From Actinomycetes bacterium (GTDB lineage: Bacteria; Actinomycetota; Actinomycetes; Actinomycetales; Cellulomonadaceae), in NCBI GenBank assembly GCA_023412515.1, contig JAEYNO010000512.1, positions 1 through 6,804 of the forward strand: 6,804 nucleotides of DNA, in the 5' to 3' direction. A program made the translations under genes and the position numbers. Positions 5,104 through 6,804 of the stretch are shown here, in pieces; the stretch's first letter is position 1; each line of letters begins with the position of its first letter. The notes beneath the pieces are model-generated. The model saw only the letters and a list, made by a program, of their open reading frames with translations, was not told the origin of the DNA and ran no database searches.

Positions 5104-6323
5104 GCACCCCCGACAGCCCCTCGGACAGCACCGCCCCCGACCTCGCCGCGCGCGTGCGCCGCACGGCCACCCGCCTCGCCGACGGCCGCGAGCTGTTCTA
5201 CTTCGACGACTCCGAGCCGTACGTGTCGGGCGCCGCCACGCGCCGCCTCGACGACCCGCGCCCGCTGCCGGACCGGTTCGCGCCGGTCGTCGACCCGGAC
5301 GGCGTCCCGCACCCCGTCACCGGCCCCGAGCTGCGGCTCGATCCGCTCACGGGCGAGTGGATCCCGATGGCCGCGCACCGCATGAACCGCACGTTCCTGC
5401 CGCCGGCCGACGCGAACCCGCTCGCGCCCGCCAAGCCGGGCGCGACGTACCAGGACGGCGAGATCCCCGACACCGACTACGACGTCGTCGTGTTCGAGAA
5501 CCGGTTCCCCTCGCTCATGGCCGTGCCCGGGGCCGACGACGCGACCGAGCTCGTCGACGGCGAGCCGCTGTGGGAGCGCCGGCCGGCGAACGGCCGCTGC
5601 GAGGTCATCTGCTTCTCGTCCGACCCGACCGCGTCGCTCGCGACCGTCAGCCCGCGGCGCATGCGCACGATCGTCGAGGCGTGGACCGACCGCACGCGCG
5701 CGCTGTCCGCGCTGCCGGGCGTCGAGCAGGTCTTCTGCTTCGAGAACCGCGGCAAGGAGATCGGCGTCACGCTGCACCACCCGCACGGGCAGATCTACGC
5801 GTTCCCGTACGTCACGCCGAAGACGCGCACGATGCTGCGGCAGGCGCGCGCGCACCACGACGCGACAGGCCGCGTGCTGCTGCGCGACGTGCTCGACGCC
5901 GAGCTGCGCCACCGCGAGCGCGTCGTGCTGGAGTCCGAGCACTGGGTCGCGTACGTGCCGTACGCGGCACGCTGGCCCGTCGAGGTGCACCTCGCGCCGC
6001 GCCGCGACGTGCCCGACCTGCCCGCGCTCACGGACGCCGAGAAGGCCGACCTCGCGACGACGTACCTCACGCTGCTGCGCCGGCTCGACCAGTTCTTCGT
6101 CGACGGCGACGGCGGGGCGATCCCGCTGCCGTACATCAGCGGCTGGCACCAGGCGCCCGTGCGCGAGGGCCGCGACGTGTCGCGCCTGCACCTGCAGGTG
6201 TTCTCGGTGCTGCGCGCGCCGGGCAAGCTCAAGTACCTTGCGGGCGTCGAGTCGGCCATGGCCTCGTGGATCAGCGACACGACCCCCGAGCGCATCGCGC
6301 GCCGCCTGCAGGAGCTCGCGTGA
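5100..6323 (+). CDS. galT: Galactose-1-phosphate uridylyltransferase
   Basis: GalT swaps galactose-1-phosphate with UDP-glucose to give UDP-galactose and glucose-1-phosphate (Leloir pathway, cytosol). The 407-residue product has the family marks: RLDPLTGEWIPMAAHR (79-94), DVVVFENRFPSL (128-139), VFCFENRGKEIGVTL (211-225), the active site HPHGQ (227-231, nucleophile His229), EHWVAYVPYAARWPVEVHLAP (280-300), GWHQAP (348-353), and RLHLQVF near 362-368. By eye, the structural zinc ligands of E. coli GalT (Cys52, Cys55, His115) correspond here to Asn106, Ala109 and Pro176, so that site seems lost. The last His of the second metal site appears to be Gln366. GTG at 5100 overlaps the repressor stop as GTGA and has GGAG at 5089-5092. 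The first ~15 residues are a polar Ser/Pro/Asp-rich extension before the conserved start TRLADGREL. Confidence 0.96.
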   Translation: MSTPDSPSDSTAPDLAARVRRTATRLADGRELFYFDDSEPYVSGAATRRLDDPRPLPDRFAPVVDPDGVPHPVTGPELRLDPLTGEWIPMAAHRMNRTFLPPADANPLAPAKPGATYQDGEIPDTDYDVVVFENRFPSLMAVPGADDATELVDGEPLWERRPANGRCEVICFSSDPTASLATVSPRRMRTIVEAWTDRTRALSALPGVEQVFCFENRGKEIGVTLHHPHGQIYAFPYVTPKTRTMLRQARAHHDATGRVLLRDVLDAELRHRERVVLESEHWVAYVPYAARWPVEVHLAPRRDVPDLPALTDAEKADLATTYLTLLRRLDQFFVDGDGGAIPLPYISGWHQAPVREGRDVSRLHLQVFSVLRAPGKLKYLAGVESAMASWISDTTPERIARRLQELA

Positions 6324-6804
6324 GCACCGCGCGCGACAGCGCGCGGACCACCGCCACGACCCCCGCCCCCATCGCCGCCACGACCCCGGAGCCCGACATG
6401 ACGACGCCCGTCTGGACCCCCGCGTGGGACCGCGCCGAGGGCGAGCGGCGCGCCCGCGACCTGTTCGTCGCGACGTACGGCGCCGCGCCCGACGGCGTGT
6501 GGTCGGCGCCGGGGCGCGTCAACCTCATCGGCGAGCACACGGACTACAACGGCGGCCTCGCGCTGCCGATCGCGCTGCCGCACCGCACGTACGCCGCGGT
6601 CGCGCGGCGCGCCGACGACGTCGTGCGACTGGTGTCCGCCCAGGAGCCGTCGGGCGTGCGCGAGGTGCGGCTGGCCGACGCGGCGCCCGGCGCGGTGGGC
6701 GGCTGGGCCGCGTACGTCGTGGGCGTCGCGTGGGCGCTGCGCGAGGCGGGCCACGCCGTGGGCGGGTTCGACCTCGCGATCGACTCGTGCGTGCCGTTCG
6801 GCGC
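6320..6804 (+). CDS. galK: Galactokinase, N-terminal part only (cut by window edge)
   Basis: Galactokinase phosphorylates alpha-D-galactose at C1 with ATP, feeding GalT. The 161 complete codons include the GHMP/galactokinase signature SAPGRVNLIGEHTDYNGG and the following LALPIALPHRTYAAVARR. The window ends at DSCVPFGA, just before the expected GLSSSA phosphate loop. Two starts are possible. GTG at 6320 overlaps the galT stop (GTGA) and has AGGAG at 6310-6314. ATG at 6398 has GGAG at 6388-6391 and gives a protein starting MTTPVWTPAWDRAEG, nearer the usual family length. The extra 26 residues from the GTG are Thr/Ala/Pro-rich and not part of the fold. I list the longer form because of its coupling and strong ribosome site; the shorter form is almost as likely. 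Confidence 0.93.
   Translation, partial: MSTARDSARTTATTPAPIAATTPEPDMTTPVWTPAWDRAEGERRARDLFVATYGAAPDGVWSAPGRVNLIGEHTDYNGGLALPIALPHRTYAAVARRADDVVRLVSAQEPSGVREVRLADAAPGAVGGWAAYVVGVAWALREAGHAVGGFDLAIDSCVPFG

Noticed and set aside
3612..6191. Very long minus-strand open frame (about 859 codons) opposite mrp, deoR and galT
   Set aside because: Its translation is dominated by Arg, Ala and His in no recognisable domain, as expected opposite GC3-rich genes; the plus-strand genes have clear conserved motifs throughout.

Overview
The window reads as a chromosomal segment of a very GC-rich actinobacterium. The codons are strongly GC3-biased, GTG starts are frequent, three genes look leaderless, and the gene set is typical of the phylum (a pore-less MgtE-like protein, DUF1003, Mrp, and a DeoR-galT-galK operon). 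The composition and protein style suggest Micrococcales (Cellulomonas-like), but that genus-level guess is inference only.

Layout. Positions 1-580 (minus strand) hold most of a small two-helix membrane protein of the YflT/general-stress type; its 3' end lies outside the window. A 170-bp divergent spacer rich in GGAC/GTCC-type inverted and direct repeats separates it from a rightward group. That group is a soluble PRC-barrel/MgtE-N/CBS protein (751-2064) overlapping a DUF1003 membrane protein (2057-2605). A GC hairpin follows, then a leaderless promoter, the Mrp/ApbC-type P-loop ATPase (2657-3823) and a GNAT acetyltransferase (3831-4241). From 4242 a second unit begins: an AT-rich promoter covered by four hexamer repeats at exact 10-bp spacing, a DeoR-family repressor (4300-5103), galT (5100-6323) and the first part of galK (6320 to the right edge). 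Both gene junctions are 4-bp GTGA overlaps.

How the parts work together. The right half is a galactose-use (Leloir) operon. GalK phosphorylates galactose, GalT exchanges the phosphosugar with UDP-glucose, and the leading DeoR protein probably represses its own promoter until a sugar phosphate accumulates. The left half resembles a conserved actinobacterial housekeeping neighbourhood: a possible Mg2+/nucleotide-sensing soluble protein translationally coupled to a DUF1003 membrane protein, next to the Mrp ATPase.

Most notable points: the 10-bp-phased TGTTNG array over the gal promoter; a GalT that has apparently lost three of the four structural zinc ligands while keeping its catalytic HPHGQ; an Mrp without the C-terminal CxxC; and the repeated leaderless promoter architecture. 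I see no mobile element, CRISPR array, phage gene, tRNA or rRNA, and nothing that amounts to a wholly new system.
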